From the NCBI GenBank assembly GCA_049604415.1, contig JBMYTN010000058.1, positions 1 to 21,601 of the forward strand: DNA of 21,601 nt, read 5' to 3'. The notes beneath the pieces were generated by a model, which was not told the origin of the DNA, ran no database searches, and was given only the letters and a program-made list of their open reading frames with translations. Shown here piece by piece: positions 13,946 through 21,601 of this stretch (its first letter is position 1; every line of letters starts with the position of its first letter). The position numbers and the translations under genes are program-made. The stretch is from JBMYTN01 sp049604415. GTDB taxonomy: Bacteria > Pseudomonadota > Alphaproteobacteria > Rhodospirillales > Rhodospirillaceae.

Positions 13946-16153
13946 TCAGTGCTTGCCTGAGGAGTGAACAATGCCATAGGTCTTGTGCATCAGCACCAGG
14001 ACTTTTTCTTCCAGCTGTTCCGGCGGGAAGGGCTTGGCGATATAGGCAGTCACGGCACTGCTCAGCGCCTGGGCGACCTTTTCATGGCTGGCGAGCGCTG
14101 TGACCATCAGAAATGGGATCGGCAGCCGGGATTTGCGGATGTGTTTCAGCAGTTCCAGCCCGCTCATTTTTGGCATCATCCAATCGCAAATGATCAGATC
14201 GATTTCATTGGACCGGTTTTGCAGGGCGGCCAAAGCCTCGGTGCCGTCATGGGCCACGGTGATGTCCTCAAAGCCCATATCGGCCAGAACCATTTCCATA
14301 TAGGCCGCAGCGCTTTTTTCATCATCAACGACCATGACCCGCATTTCCGCGACATCCCGGAAATCGACCCCGGCTTGCCGCAGGCGTTCGCCCAAATCTC
14401 GAGCCGCTGAGCCGGATTGACCATTGTCACGCAACCAGCCGAGATAAGAACGGACGAAGTCCGGGCGCTTGGCATGCTGTTCCAATAACTCCGACACTTC
14501 TGCACTGGTCCGCCCGGCAACGAACATGCCCTTGGAGGCCAGGTCCAAGACCTTTTCGTAGGATTCTGGGGTCGGCGGTCCGGTGCGTTTCAGGCCATCG
14601 AGCATGCGGGAGGACCGGACTTGTTCCAGCTGCAAATCGTCCAGCCGTTCTCTCAGGCGGCTGCGGGTGCGCTGGCCGATTTTTGCTTGGCCGACGGACT
14701 GGGCGATTTCACCGATTTTTTCGATCCGTTGCCGCACCGCCGGGAATTCATCCATGAGCTGACCGGGGAGATCGCGATCCTCAACCACCTCGACCAAATG
14801 CTTTGCCAGGTTCAGACTGGCTTTCTCGCCATTGGAGACGCTTTGGAACTCGACCAGGGTTTTGATCTTGTCCGCCGTACCAGCGGTTTGCAAGGCATCG
14901 GACAAGGTATCGGGTGAAAGCAGCCTCAGTAGCCGGGCATCCAAGACCCGATTGACATCGCTGCCGCCGATGCGCCGCCCGCCTTTGCGCAGCACATTGA
15001 CCGCTTCACCGATCGCCAACAGCTCGGCCATGATCGATTGGATTTGCGAAGCCGGGGTCGGTGTGTCCATCACCTTTTTCAAGAAGGCGTCCTCGTCATC
15101 CTCATCCGATCCGTCGCCGTCCATAGGATCGGCAACGGATGGTTTTGGCGTGGCCAGGAAGGAGGGGGTGGTCTCCAGCAAGATCAGAATGGCATCGGTC
15201 AGACCGGTCCGGGTTTCGGGCATCGGTGCGCGCGCCAGCAGAGCCCCCAACGGGGTGTAGATCCATTTTTGCGGCGATGTGTCCTCGCCATCCGGGTCAA
15301 AGGCGATCACATCCGATAGGAATGCCAGGCGCTCCAAGATAGGCTCGGGGCAGTCCAGCGCTTTTGCCGCATGGGCCGGGGTCGCGCAATATTCCCCGAT
15401 CAAGCGATCCAACAGCTCTAGGCCCGGACCTTGGCTTAAGGGGGCTGCCAGATCGACCAGGGCAGCAATTTTGTCACCAGCCTCGGCCATGGGACGAACA
15501 TGGGCCACCAACTCCGCCAAGGTCAGGCGGGTTTGATCCAAAGCATTTTCATCTTGCTCTTCAGGGGTTTGCGTCTCGGATTGACCGGCCGATCCGGTCA
15601 GGACCAGATCCCCATGATCCTCGCTATGCTCATCGGGCAGGTCGTCAAAGTCCGGGTCTTCGGTCAGCGCCAGAGAGGTGAGGTGGAAATAGAGATCGTC
15701 AGCCGAGGTGCTGGTCTGATCCAAGGGTTCCAATTGGGCCAAGCGGGCTGCGGTCATCTCGGCCAGGAAAGCGGTCAAGGCCTCCTGTTGCTCGGCCAAA
15801 TTGGCCAGATCTTCAAGATATTCTGGGCCGGTGGGCCGCCTGCTCAAAGACCGCTTTTGGATCTCCGGCAAGTAATCGGCTTGTTGCAGGGCTTGGAGCA
15901 GGTCGGTGCGATAGAGCAGCTCTGTCGGGGTGGCCTGTTGGGCCTGAAAGAAACCGATGGCTTGTCGAGCCAACAGGCGTCGGGTGCGCAGCCGGTCGAA
16001 ATCTTCCAAGCAGGCACATTGGCCCGCCGGGGTTTCGGGTCGGGGCGGTTCAGCGTCCGCTTCATGATTGCTGGAGGAGGACGTCAGAGACGGTTCGGAA
16101 GTGGACGCGGCCACTCCCTCTTTCTCGTCCGGCTCTGCAAATGTGTCCTCCAA
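13946..16153 (-). CDS. Response regulator with ~600-residue uncharacterised N-terminus and C-terminal receiver
   Basis: 735 residues. Only the C-terminus is recognised: a CheY-like receiver at about 604-722, with MRVMVVDDE (acidic pair D610/D611), phospho-acceptor D657 in IICDWMMPKMSG, T685 and K707 (AKPF). It should be phosphorylated, presumably by the hybrid kinase encoded 4 nt upstream. Residues 1-600 match nothing I know; they are mostly helical and acidic, with disordered stretches (1-45, about 165-205, and an aspartate-rich patch DGDGSDEDDEDAF at 345-357). No DNA-binding, GGDEF, EAL or HD-GYP motif is seen, so the output is unknown. The only sensible in-frame start is TTG at 16153, with AAGGA 8 nt upstream; the next in-frame ATG is at codon 133 and a GTG at codon 14 is possible. 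A receiver placed after a long N-terminal region is the reverse of the usual order. Confidence 0.85.
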   Translation of the reverse strand: MEDTFAEPDEKEGVAASTSEPSLTSSSSNHEADAEPPRPETPAGQCACLEDFDRLRTRRLLARQAIGFFQAQQATPTELLYRTDLLQALQQADYLPEIQKRSLSRRPTGPEYLEDLANLAEQQEALTAFLAEMTAARLAQLEPLDQTSTSADDLYFHLTSLALTEDPDFDDLPDEHSEDHGDLVLTGSAGQSETQTPEEQDENALDQTRLTLAELVAHVRPMAEAGDKIAALVDLAAPLSQGPGLELLDRLIGEYCATPAHAAKALDCPEPILERLAFLSDVIAFDPDGEDTSPQKWIYTPLGALLARAPMPETRTGLTDAILILLETTPSFLATPKPSVADPMDGDGSDEDDEDAFLKKVMDTPTPASQIQSIMAELLAIGEAVNVLRKGGRRIGGSDVNRVLDARLLRLLSPDTLSDALQTAGTADKIKTLVEFQSVSNGEKASLNLAKHLVEVVEDRDLPGQLMDEFPAVRQRIEKIGEIAQSVGQAKIGQRTRSRLRERLDDLQLEQVRSSRMLDGLKRTGPPTPESYEKVLDLASKGMFVAGRTSAEVSELLEQHAKRPDFVRSYLGWLRDNGQSGSAARDLGERLRQAGVDFRDVAEMRVMVVDDEKSAAAYMEMVLADMGFEDITVAHDGTEALAALQNRSNEIDLIICDWMMPKMSGLELLKHIRKSRLPIPFLMVTALASHEKVAQALSSAVTAYIAKPFPPEQLEEKVLVLMHKTYGIVHSSGKH

Positions 16154-16157
16154 GGGG

Positions 16158-19100
16158 TCATTCCTTGCTTATGGATGAAAGAGCATCCAATAATGTTTCG
16201 CGTAACACGGGTTTGTCTAAGAGTAACCCTAATGGATCTGAAACCAAAACGTCCAGATCTTCTTCCTCCACGTAACCAGAGAGAAAAATAACTTTTAGAT
16301 CCGGTCGACGGACACGCAACGCAGCCAAAAGATCAAGACCGCCCATTTTCGGCATACGCACATCAGAGACCAACAGATCTATTTCCTCTATCAATCCGTC
16401 ATCCAAGGCCAAATCGACCGCCTGTTGGCCATCCTCAGCGGCATAGACCACATGACCTTCCTCTTCCAGGGTCAGACGAACAAGGCGGCGCACCGCCGGA
16501 TCATCCTCGGCCATCAAAATGGTTAATGGAGAGGGCGCGGCGTTGGCTTCCGCCTCCAACTCTTCCAACTCCTCTAACCCTTCCAGATCCTCCAAAATCG
16601 CCAATTCGGACAAGGGGTCATAGTCATCCGGAGATGTCTCCTGTTCGCCATCCCCCGGAGTTTGGGCGGCTAGCCCCTGCGATGGTTCTGTGGCGATCGC
16701 CCTGTCGTCGATTTTGAGTTCTTTGCCTTCGGGGAAATAGAGCAGGAAGGTGGTGCCATCCCCAACTTGGCTTTGAATATCAATCGCCCCACCGGCCTGT
16801 TCACAGGTGGAATAGACCTGGGCAAGCCCCAACCCGGTGCCCTTACCCTGTTCCTTGGTGGTGAAAAAGGGTTCAAAAATCCGGGTGCGCAGGGATTCCG
16901 GGATTCCCGGGCCGTTGTCCGTCACCGCCAGTAAGACAAAGCGTTCTTCACTGCGCAGGGCCAAGCGCCGCCGCAGTGCAATGGAAGGCAATACGAGGCT
17001 GGCGGTGATGGTGATCGATCCTTTGCCCTCCATAGCGTCCCGGGCATTGATCATCAGATTGGTCAAGGCTTGGCGCAATTGATTGCCATCGGCGCGCAAC
17101 TCCGGCAGATCCTCCGGGCAGTTGACGCTCACATCAATGTTCTCGCCCAAAACCGGACGCAGAAATTTGGCGCTGTCCCGGAGCAAGGGACCGGGGGCCA
17201 CATTGTTCACCTTGCCGGTGACATCACGCCGGGAATAGCTGAGCAATTGGCCGGTCAGTTCACTGGCCCGGTCCGTGGAGCCAATGATTTCATCCAAGCA
17301 GGTTTCGACCCGGTCGGCCCGCTCCGGGGTGCGCCGTGCCATGCGCGCGAAGCCCCCAATGGCGTTCAGCATATTGTTGAACTCATGGGCAATGCCGCCC
17401 GCCAAGCGACCGACCGCATCCATCTTTTGCGAATGCTGCAAGGCCATTTCGGCTTCCTTGCGCGCTGTGATCACCTCGATGAACATCATCACCCCGCCAA
17501 TGCTGCCATCGGAGCGTTGCCAGGGGTGCAATTGCCGCCGCAGCCATTGCAGCTTGCCCAGCCGTTCCAGGGTGATCTCGTCTTCTTCCAGGACAGCGCC
17601 GTCCAAAACCCGTTCGAAATCAGCACGCCAACTGTCTGGGGTCTCCGGGATGACTTCAAAATGGCTGCAGCCCAGAATGCGGTTTTCCGGAATTTGAAAG
17701 TCCGACATCCAGCGGCGGCTGACGCGCAAATAGCGGAACTCTCGGTCGGTCATCGCCACCGCCGCCGGGGAAAACTCAACAAAGGTCCGCAGCTGGCTTT
17801 CGCGCACCGCCAAGCTCTCGGCGGCTTTGTTGCGTTCCAATTCCGCAGCGGCCCGGGTGGCAAACACCGGCAACAGTTCTTGGACTTCATCAAGCGACCG
17901 GAAAGGCTGGCGACCGATGGCGGCCAGCACGCCAAGGGGTTTGCCGGTGCTGTCTAGCAGCAATTGTCCGGCATAGCTTTGCGCGCCAAAGCTTTGCAGA
18001 TGGCTGTCTTCGGGATAGGCCGCCGCGACACCTTTTTGCAGGATCATGGTCACCTGGGTCAGCAGGGTTTCGCTCGGTGTCCCTTTGGCCGAAAACGGTC
18101 GGGTGTCGCTGGGTGCATTGTCGATTTGGGCCGCTGCGATCCGGACCATAATGTCCTCGGCGCGCGGGTCGGCGTCATCGCCATCCCCCTCATACTCAAA
18201 TTGACCGATAAAGGTGTAGTCGGTGTTTAAGGCCTGGGCGAGACCGCTGCAAAGCTGGGTGCAGACCTCCTGGGCGGACTGACCGGCGGTTTGCGCCAAA
18301 CCCTGGAGCAAGGTTTTCAGTTTTTCGCTGCGGGTGATGTCGGTCAGGGTCAGGACCATGCCGCCATCAGACAAACCGGTATGAACCCAATCCAAGGTCC
18401 GGCCCTCCGGCAACTGCACATGGCAATCTCGGAACCGGGCATGGGAGCCCTCGGAGGCATCGGGGTCTTCAGAGCTGCCGCCAATCAGAATGACGCCGGT
18501 TTCCCGCTCCGACACCGTCGCCGCCCGATCGCGGTTCAGGGCAGCCCAGCGGCCATAGGGCACGCCTGGCTGGCTCATGGTTTTGGGCAGATCCAGCAAA
18601 CTCCCGGCCTGTTCATTCATCATGGTCAGGCTGCGGTCCGGACCGAACACGGCAATGCCCTGGACCACTGAGGAGAAGGTGGCATCCAGCAAGGCCGCAT
18701 GGTTGGCGGTCTCGGCCTGTTGTTGTTTCAGCTCGGTGATGCAGGTCAGCAGCTTCACCACGCCCCCGGTGCGGGTCGCCCGTTCCGAAATCCGGTACCA
18801 ATGGCCATCGGACAGCAGCACATCAGCATTGCTGGAGGCACCCAAATGGCGCTGCAAGCGCTTTTGCACCCAGCCTTCCAGCTCCTGCGGGTTTTCCCCC
18901 AGGCCTTGCAGTTCCGCTGCTTGGCGCAGCAGGTCTTCGAAGGTGATGCCCGGCTGCATATGCGGGGCGAGCGAGGGATAGGCCGTTTTATAGTGGTCAT
19001 TGACCACCACCAAGGTGCCGTCCCGATCAAACAGAACAAATCCCTCGCTGATGCTGTCCACCGCATCGGTCAGCAGGTCGCGGAGATCTGTGGCTGACGT

Positions 19101-19244
19101 GTCCGCAAGGGCCGCATCCCGTTCCCGTTCGGCCTTTTCAACGCGCTTATTGAGGCTGGCCAGTTTGCGGGAAAAGATAAAAACCGCGAGCCCGGCTCCT
19201 AGCAGCCAGAACAGGTGAGTGGCCAGGGATCCGTCGCCATCCAT
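16158..19244 (-). CDS. Membrane-anchored multi-PAS/GAF hybrid histidine kinase
   Basis: 1028 residues. One N-terminal membrane segment (about 11-25) with almost no periplasmic part, then a short coiled coil, so sensing is probably cytoplasmic. Domains in order: PAS (about 55-170), PAS (about 185-305), GAF-like (about 310-470), PAS (about 485-600), HisKA with phospho-acceptor H620 in GGIAHEFNN, ATPase domain with N box (NARDAM, 733-738), G1 DNGPGIP (776-782) and G2 GKGTGLGLA (800-808), an acidic Glu/Leu-rich linker (876-904), and a receiver (about 907-1025) with E913-D914-D915, phospho-acceptor D961 (VSDVRMPKMGG) and K1011. The start ATG has AAGGAG 9 nt upstream. No HPt domain is seen, so phosphotransfer from D961 to the downstream regulator would need a separate HPt, or H620 phosphorylates the regulator directly. 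The signal is unknown. Confidence 0.93.
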   Translation of the reverse strand: MDGDGSLATHLFWLLGAGLAVFIFSRKLASLNKRVEKAERERDAALADTSATDLRDLLTDAVDSISEGFVLFDRDGTLVVVNDHYKTAYPSLAPHMQPGITFEDLLRQAAELQGLGENPQELEGWVQKRLQRHLGASSNADVLLSDGHWYRISERATRTGGVVKLLTCITELKQQQAETANHAALLDATFSSVVQGIAVFGPDRSLTMMNEQAGSLLDLPKTMSQPGVPYGRWAALNRDRAATVSERETGVILIGGSSEDPDASEGSHARFRDCHVQLPEGRTLDWVHTGLSDGGMVLTLTDITRSEKLKTLLQGLAQTAGQSAQEVCTQLCSGLAQALNTDYTFIGQFEYEGDGDDADPRAEDIMVRIAAAQIDNAPSDTRPFSAKGTPSETLLTQVTMILQKGVAAAYPEDSHLQSFGAQSYAGQLLLDSTGKPLGVLAAIGRQPFRSLDEVQELLPVFATRAAAELERNKAAESLAVRESQLRTFVEFSPAAVAMTDREFRYLRVSRRWMSDFQIPENRILGCSHFEVIPETPDSWRADFERVLDGAVLEEDEITLERLGKLQWLRRQLHPWQRSDGSIGGVMMFIEVITARKEAEMALQHSQKMDAVGRLAGGIAHEFNNMLNAIGGFARMARRTPERADRVETCLDEIIGSTDRASELTGQLLSYSRRDVTGKVNNVAPGPLLRDSAKFLRPVLGENIDVSVNCPEDLPELRADGNQLRQALTNLMINARDAMEGKGSITITASLVLPSIALRRRLALRSEERFVLLAVTDNGPGIPESLRTRIFEPFFTTKEQGKGTGLGLAQVYSTCEQAGGAIDIQSQVGDGTTFLLYFPEGKELKIDDRAIATEPSQGLAAQTPGDGEQETSPDDYDPLSELAILEDLEGLEELEELEAEANAAPSPLTILMAEDDPAVRRLVRLTLEEEGHVVYAAEDGQQAVDLALDDGLIEEIDLLVSDVRMPKMGGLDLLAALRVRRPDLKVIFLSGYVEEEDLDVLVSDPLGLLLDKPVLRETLLDALSSISKE

Positions 19245-19278
19245 GCATGGACACTCCTTCGTTTTTTTTAATCGCGGA

Positions 19279-20013
19279 TCAGCCGCCCAGCGCTTTGATC
19301 AAAGCGTGGCGGGCATGGTTCGCCCCTTCCGGGTCGATGCCATGCTGGAGGTCCGGGCGCTCGGTTAGAGAGACCGAGAGGCCAAGGTCCTTCAACTGGG
19401 TCAGGGCCGTCCGGGAGGCTTCGACAGGCACCACCGGATCCGCATCGCCATGGATCAGGTGGATCGGCGGGGTCTTGCTCAGGTCTTCTGCGCCGAGTGT
19501 GTCGGAGCTCAGTTGATCTGCCCCGAGCAAGGCCCCGGAAAACCCGATGATGCAGGCCGGGGGCGGGGCGCGCCGCAGGCCAAGATGTAAGCTCATCATG
19601 GTGCCCTGGGAAAAGCCGACAAAGGCGACCTTCTCAGGCGCAATGTCGTTTTCCCGGCATAGGGTTTCAATGCTGTGTTCCAGGATCGGCGTGGAGGCTT
19701 CGGCCCCCGCCAGCATGGCCTCGAAGGCCGGAACCATGGTATCGGGCGAACGGCGCATCAGCTCCGGGTCGTAATCGGCCAAGCTGAACCATTGCCGCCC
19801 GAAGGGCCCCATTTCGCAAGGCTGTGGTGCGTGGGGGGAGTAGAACAGGGTGTCGGTCAGATCATTGGCGAAAAACGGGGCCAAGCTGATCAAGTCATCG
19901 CCATCGGCCCCATAGCCATGCAACAGCACCACCAGGGAGGAGGGCTTGTTGCCGGACACTGGCGGCAAAGCCGGACCGGTGAGAATGGGCTGCTGACCAG
20001 AATTGTCCGACAT
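19279..20013 (-). CDS. Phospholipase/carboxylesterase family serine hydrolase (YpfH-like)
   Basis: 244 residues, alpha/beta-hydrolase fold, no signal peptide, so cytosolic. The catalytic triad is clear: nucleophile S135 in GFSQG (133-137), D192 in HGDADPVVP (188-196) and H224 in LQHGID. The oxyanion-hole region reads VVLLHGYGADGDDL (28-41). This matches the phospholipase/carboxylesterase group (E. coli YpfH, eukaryotic acyl-protein thioesterases), which cleaves short-chain esters or lysophospholipids; the natural substrate is not predictable. AGGAGG lies 4 nt before the ATG. Its stop is 34 nt before the hybrid kinase start, with the kinase ribosome binding site in the gap, so the two may be co-transcribed. 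It also lies 77 nt after the DUF1223 gene. Confidence 0.92.
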   Translation of the reverse strand: MSDNSGQQPILTGPALPPVSGNKPSSLVVLLHGYGADGDDLISLAPFFANDLTDTLFYSPHAPQPCEMGPFGRQWFSLADYDPELMRRSPDTMVPAFEAMLAGAEASTPILEHSIETLCRENDIAPEKVAFVGFSQGTMMSLHLGLRRAPPPACIIGFSGALLGADQLSSDTLGAEDLSKTPPIHLIHGDADPVVPVEASRTALTQLKDLGLSVSLTERPDLQHGIDPEGANHARHALIKALGG

Positions 20014-20051
20014 GTAACCTCCTGCCTGATCGGGATACGCCCCGAACAGAT

Positions 20052-20079
20052 AAGGGGTTTGTCACAATCGGAAACCCTT
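20052..20079 (-). terminator. Weak hairpin between DUF1223 gene and esterase gene
   Basis: Read on the minus strand, GGGTTT and AAACCC (plus positions 20072-20077 and 20055-20060) form a 6-bp stem with an 11-nt loop, extendable by two pairs past a bulge. No T run follows, so at most it attenuates transcription into the esterase gene. Confidence 0.2.
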
Positions 20080-20090
20080 GCTGCGGGATT

Positions 20091-20933
20091 TTAGGAGTTT
20101 GGCTTGGTCAAACCGGCCCCAAGAATAGGGCCTGGAATACCATTGCTGGCAATGGGCTGGGCCAATACAGCGAACAGGCGCTCAACGGACCGATCATCCG
20201 CATTGGTCGGGATCGGCAGCGGAACCGGCACGGAGAAAGCTTTGGCCGCACCATCCCAGGCCCCGAGATCGGTCACATCACGGACCACATGGGCATGATG
20301 CAGGTTCTTGCCGGCATTCTCGCCCCTGGGCACGGCGTTTTTGCGCGACTTGTCTAGGGAGAGCAGCAGCAACCGGGTTCCTGGCGGTGGGGCGCTAACC
20401 AAGCCCGGGATGGAGACCACCAGGGACTTGGCCGCTTCGTCCTCTTCAACGGAGATCCGCAGCCGGTTGGCCGCTGCGGATTGGCTGCGTTGCAGGGCCC
20501 GGTCCACATCACTCAAGCGCGACCCAACCGCATCAATATGGCCGTCGATCACCATTTGCGGGGTGTAGACATAGGACAGCCCCAACCGCCCGGCATAGGA
20601 ACGCTGGCGGTTGGTCCCCCATTCGGATCCATAAGGGTCTTTCCAGCCAAGCCGATCCCAATAGGTGACATGGAAGGACAGGGCGACAATGTCGGAGCGT
20701 TCACCCAGGGCCGCGAGCAGTTCATCGGCTGGCGGACAGGAATGGCAGCCCTGGCTGGTGAACAGCTCGATCACCGTTGGTGCGCGCTCGGCCGCCAAGG
20801 CGGCATCATTGGGCGCGGATTGCGCCAGGGCTTGGCGCAGGGAGGTGTCTTGGACCAGCCCGGCGAGCAACAGCGTTGCCAGCAGGCCGATGGTCAGCGG
20901 GGAGGGGCGTTGGATCGGTTTCATGCATTCCAT
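20091..20933 (-). CDS. DUF1223 family secreted thioredoxin-fold protein
   Basis: 280 residues. A signal peptide is clear (hydrophobic core about 14-26, cleavage likely after QALAQ). The mature protein has the DUF1223 thioredoxin-like opening: TVIELFTSQGCHSCPPAD with a C63-H-S-C66 active-site motif, the family's AFHVTYWD-like segment (LSFHVTYWDRLGW) and YTPQMVIDG with the cis-proline position of thioredoxins. DUF1223 proteins are periplasmic or secreted and presumed redox proteins, but no substrate is established. Start candidates are ATG 20933 (used here), ATG 20924 and GTG 20948; none has a strong ribosome binding site and all keep the signal peptide. It is the first gene of the minus-strand run leading to the esterase and hybrid kinase; the plus-strand side upstream becomes AT-rich. 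Confidence 0.88.
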   Translation of the reverse strand: MECMKPIQRPSPLTIGLLATLLLAGLVQDTSLRQALAQSAPNDAALAAERAPTVIELFTSQGCHSCPPADELLAALGERSDIVALSFHVTYWDRLGWKDPYGSEWGTNRQRSYAGRLGLSYVYTPQMVIDGHIDAVGSRLSDVDRALQRSQSAAANRLRISVEEDEAAKSLVVSIPGLVSAPPPGTRLLLLSLDKSRKNAVPRGENAGKNLHHAHVVRDVTDLGAWDGAAKAFSVPVPLPIPTNADDRSVERLFAVLAQPIASNGIPGPILGAGLTKPNS

Positions 20934-21033
20934 GATGCCCGAAACCACTCGGCCATGGGGTCACAAGGGGGTGAGTTGGCAGTCGATGAGTAGGATAACT
21001 TTATTCGTCATTTAATATGATTATAGGTTGAGT

Positions 21034-21064
21034 TTGTCGAATTTGTTGATATCAAGTTTATAAA
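21034..21064 (+). promoter_or_regulatory. Candidate promoter for the AT-rich right-end gene
   Basis: TTGTCG (21034-21039) is followed after 17 nt by TTTATA (21057-21062), or after 19 nt by TATAAA (21059-21064). A 10-bp palindrome TTGATATCAA (21046-21055) lies inside the spacer and could be an operator. A run of ten A follows at 21068-21077. Such matches are common in AT-rich DNA, so confidence is limited. Confidence 0.3.
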
Positions 21065-21128
21065 TGCAAAAAAAAAATGCGCCCACGATGCTCTAAATAT
21101 GAACCTAATGATGTGAAAAGTGCATAAG

Positions 21129-21557
21129 ATGGAAAAATTTCTCTCAAAATATAAATACACTATGGTCGCCGCTACATTAGTAGTTACCACTATAGGCGTT
21201 GTTATTGCTATATTAGGAGATAGTATTCGGGGCGAGGATAACAATGCTCTGAGTGATAGTGGACAACAGTCAAATGGTAAAATTGTAAATGAAATTTTAC
21301 CTCCTGATTCAATAATTTTAGATGATGAAGATAAAAGTAAATCTTCTGACGAATTAGAAGCTCAGAGTGATGGCCAGAGTGAATATTTTATATCTGAAGA
21401 AGATACCATTCTTGGTATTACTAAATACAAATGCGCTTGGAGGGAAAAATTTCCTTTGGCAGAAATTTGGAAAGCCTCGAAAGCACGAGCGACACTTATT
21501 GATAATGGCAGTGGTGCTGAAAGAATAGAGCGTGGAAAGACTTATGCTAGGCCGTAA
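21129..21557 (+). CDS. Hypothetical small membrane-anchored protein in AT-rich DNA
   Basis: 142 residues; I do not recognise it. A short basic N-terminus (MEKFLSKYKY) precedes one membrane segment (about 12-30), which predicts N-in topology with the rest outside the inner membrane, or an uncleaved signal. Residues 31-95 are rich in Asp, Glu, Ser and Gln and likely disordered; residues about 96-142 are more ordered, with KYKCAWREKFPLAEIWKAS. ATG 21129 was chosen over an in-frame GTG at 21120; GAAAAG lies 8 nt upstream. Base composition and codon use (AAA, ATA, TTA, AAT) differ sharply from all genes to the left, which suggests foreign origin. The coding status is plausible because the frame is long for AT-rich DNA and the domain layout makes sense, but it is unproven. 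Confidence 0.5.
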   Translation: MEKFLSKYKYTMVAATLVVTTIGVVIAILGDSIRGEDNNALSDSGQQSNGKIVNEILPPDSIILDDEDKSKSSDELEAQSDGQSEYFISEEDTILGITKYKCAWREKFPLAEIWKASKARATLIDNGSGAERIERGKTYARP

Positions 21558-21601
21558 ACTCATAAACGGGATTCCAAAAGCGGCGTAAATCTGATTCAAC
21601 A

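Noticed and set aside
15500..16291. 263-codon plus-strand frame spanning the kinase/regulator junction
   Set aside because: Rich in Gly, Gln and Leu without pattern; antisense of the acidic regulator N-terminus and crosses a real gene junction.
17070..17957. 295-codon plus-strand open frame inside the hybrid kinase gene
   Set aside because: Antisense of HisKA/PAS coding sequence; no family resemblance.

Overview
The window reads as chromosomal DNA of a Gram-negative alphaproteobacterium, probably of the Rhodospirillales type. This rests on a GC-rich, densely packed gene set with MepA-, Uup-, DUF1223-, DUF1499- and TolC-type proteins, plus a cytoplasmic globin-coupled chemoreceptor and a multi-PAS hybrid kinase. 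The taxon is inferred from gene style, not from a marker gene.

Layout, left to right. At the left edge a DUF898 membrane protein (minus strand) breaks off early and is probably a truncated gene. Facing away from it are rpe (ribulose-phosphate 3-epimerase), mepA (murein endopeptidase) and a Tat-exported MepK/YcbK-like endopeptidase; rpe and mepA are 3 nt apart. A single-gene acetyl-CoA hydrolase/4-hydroxybutyrate CoA-transferase family enzyme follows, ending at a strong 15-bp hairpin. After a 386-nt gene-free stretch comes a soluble chemoreceptor: globin sensor, methyl-accepting signalling hairpin, degenerate PilZ-like segment and a C-terminal domain of unclear role. Then come a DUF1499 membrane protein, an unrecognised 140-residue protein and an orphan TolC-family outer-membrane protein.

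From about 9.9 to 11.3 kb, on the minus strand, lie a degenerate response-regulator receiver and a secreted SUMF1-fold protein whose reading frames overlap by 73 nt. The ABC-F ATPase uup faces right and meets a minus-strand block head-on. In transcription order this block is: DUF1223 thioredoxin-fold protein, carboxylesterase/phospholipase, 1028-residue hybrid histidine kinase, 735-residue response regulator with about 600 residues of unrecognised N-terminus, and a NikR-type nickel regulator with a histidine-rich tail. The kinase, regulator and nikR are spaced as one operon, so they may form a signalling unit linked to nickel; that link is inference.

The last ~600 nt change abruptly to AT-rich DNA carrying one small membrane-anchored protein of unknown function, which suggests the edge of acquired DNA.

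The best candidates for something undescribed are the hybrid kinase/long regulator/His-tailed NikR operon, the globin-MCP with its extra C-terminal domains, and the overlapping pseudo-receiver/SUMF1 pair. No CRISPR array, rRNA, tRNA or complete insertion sequence was seen.
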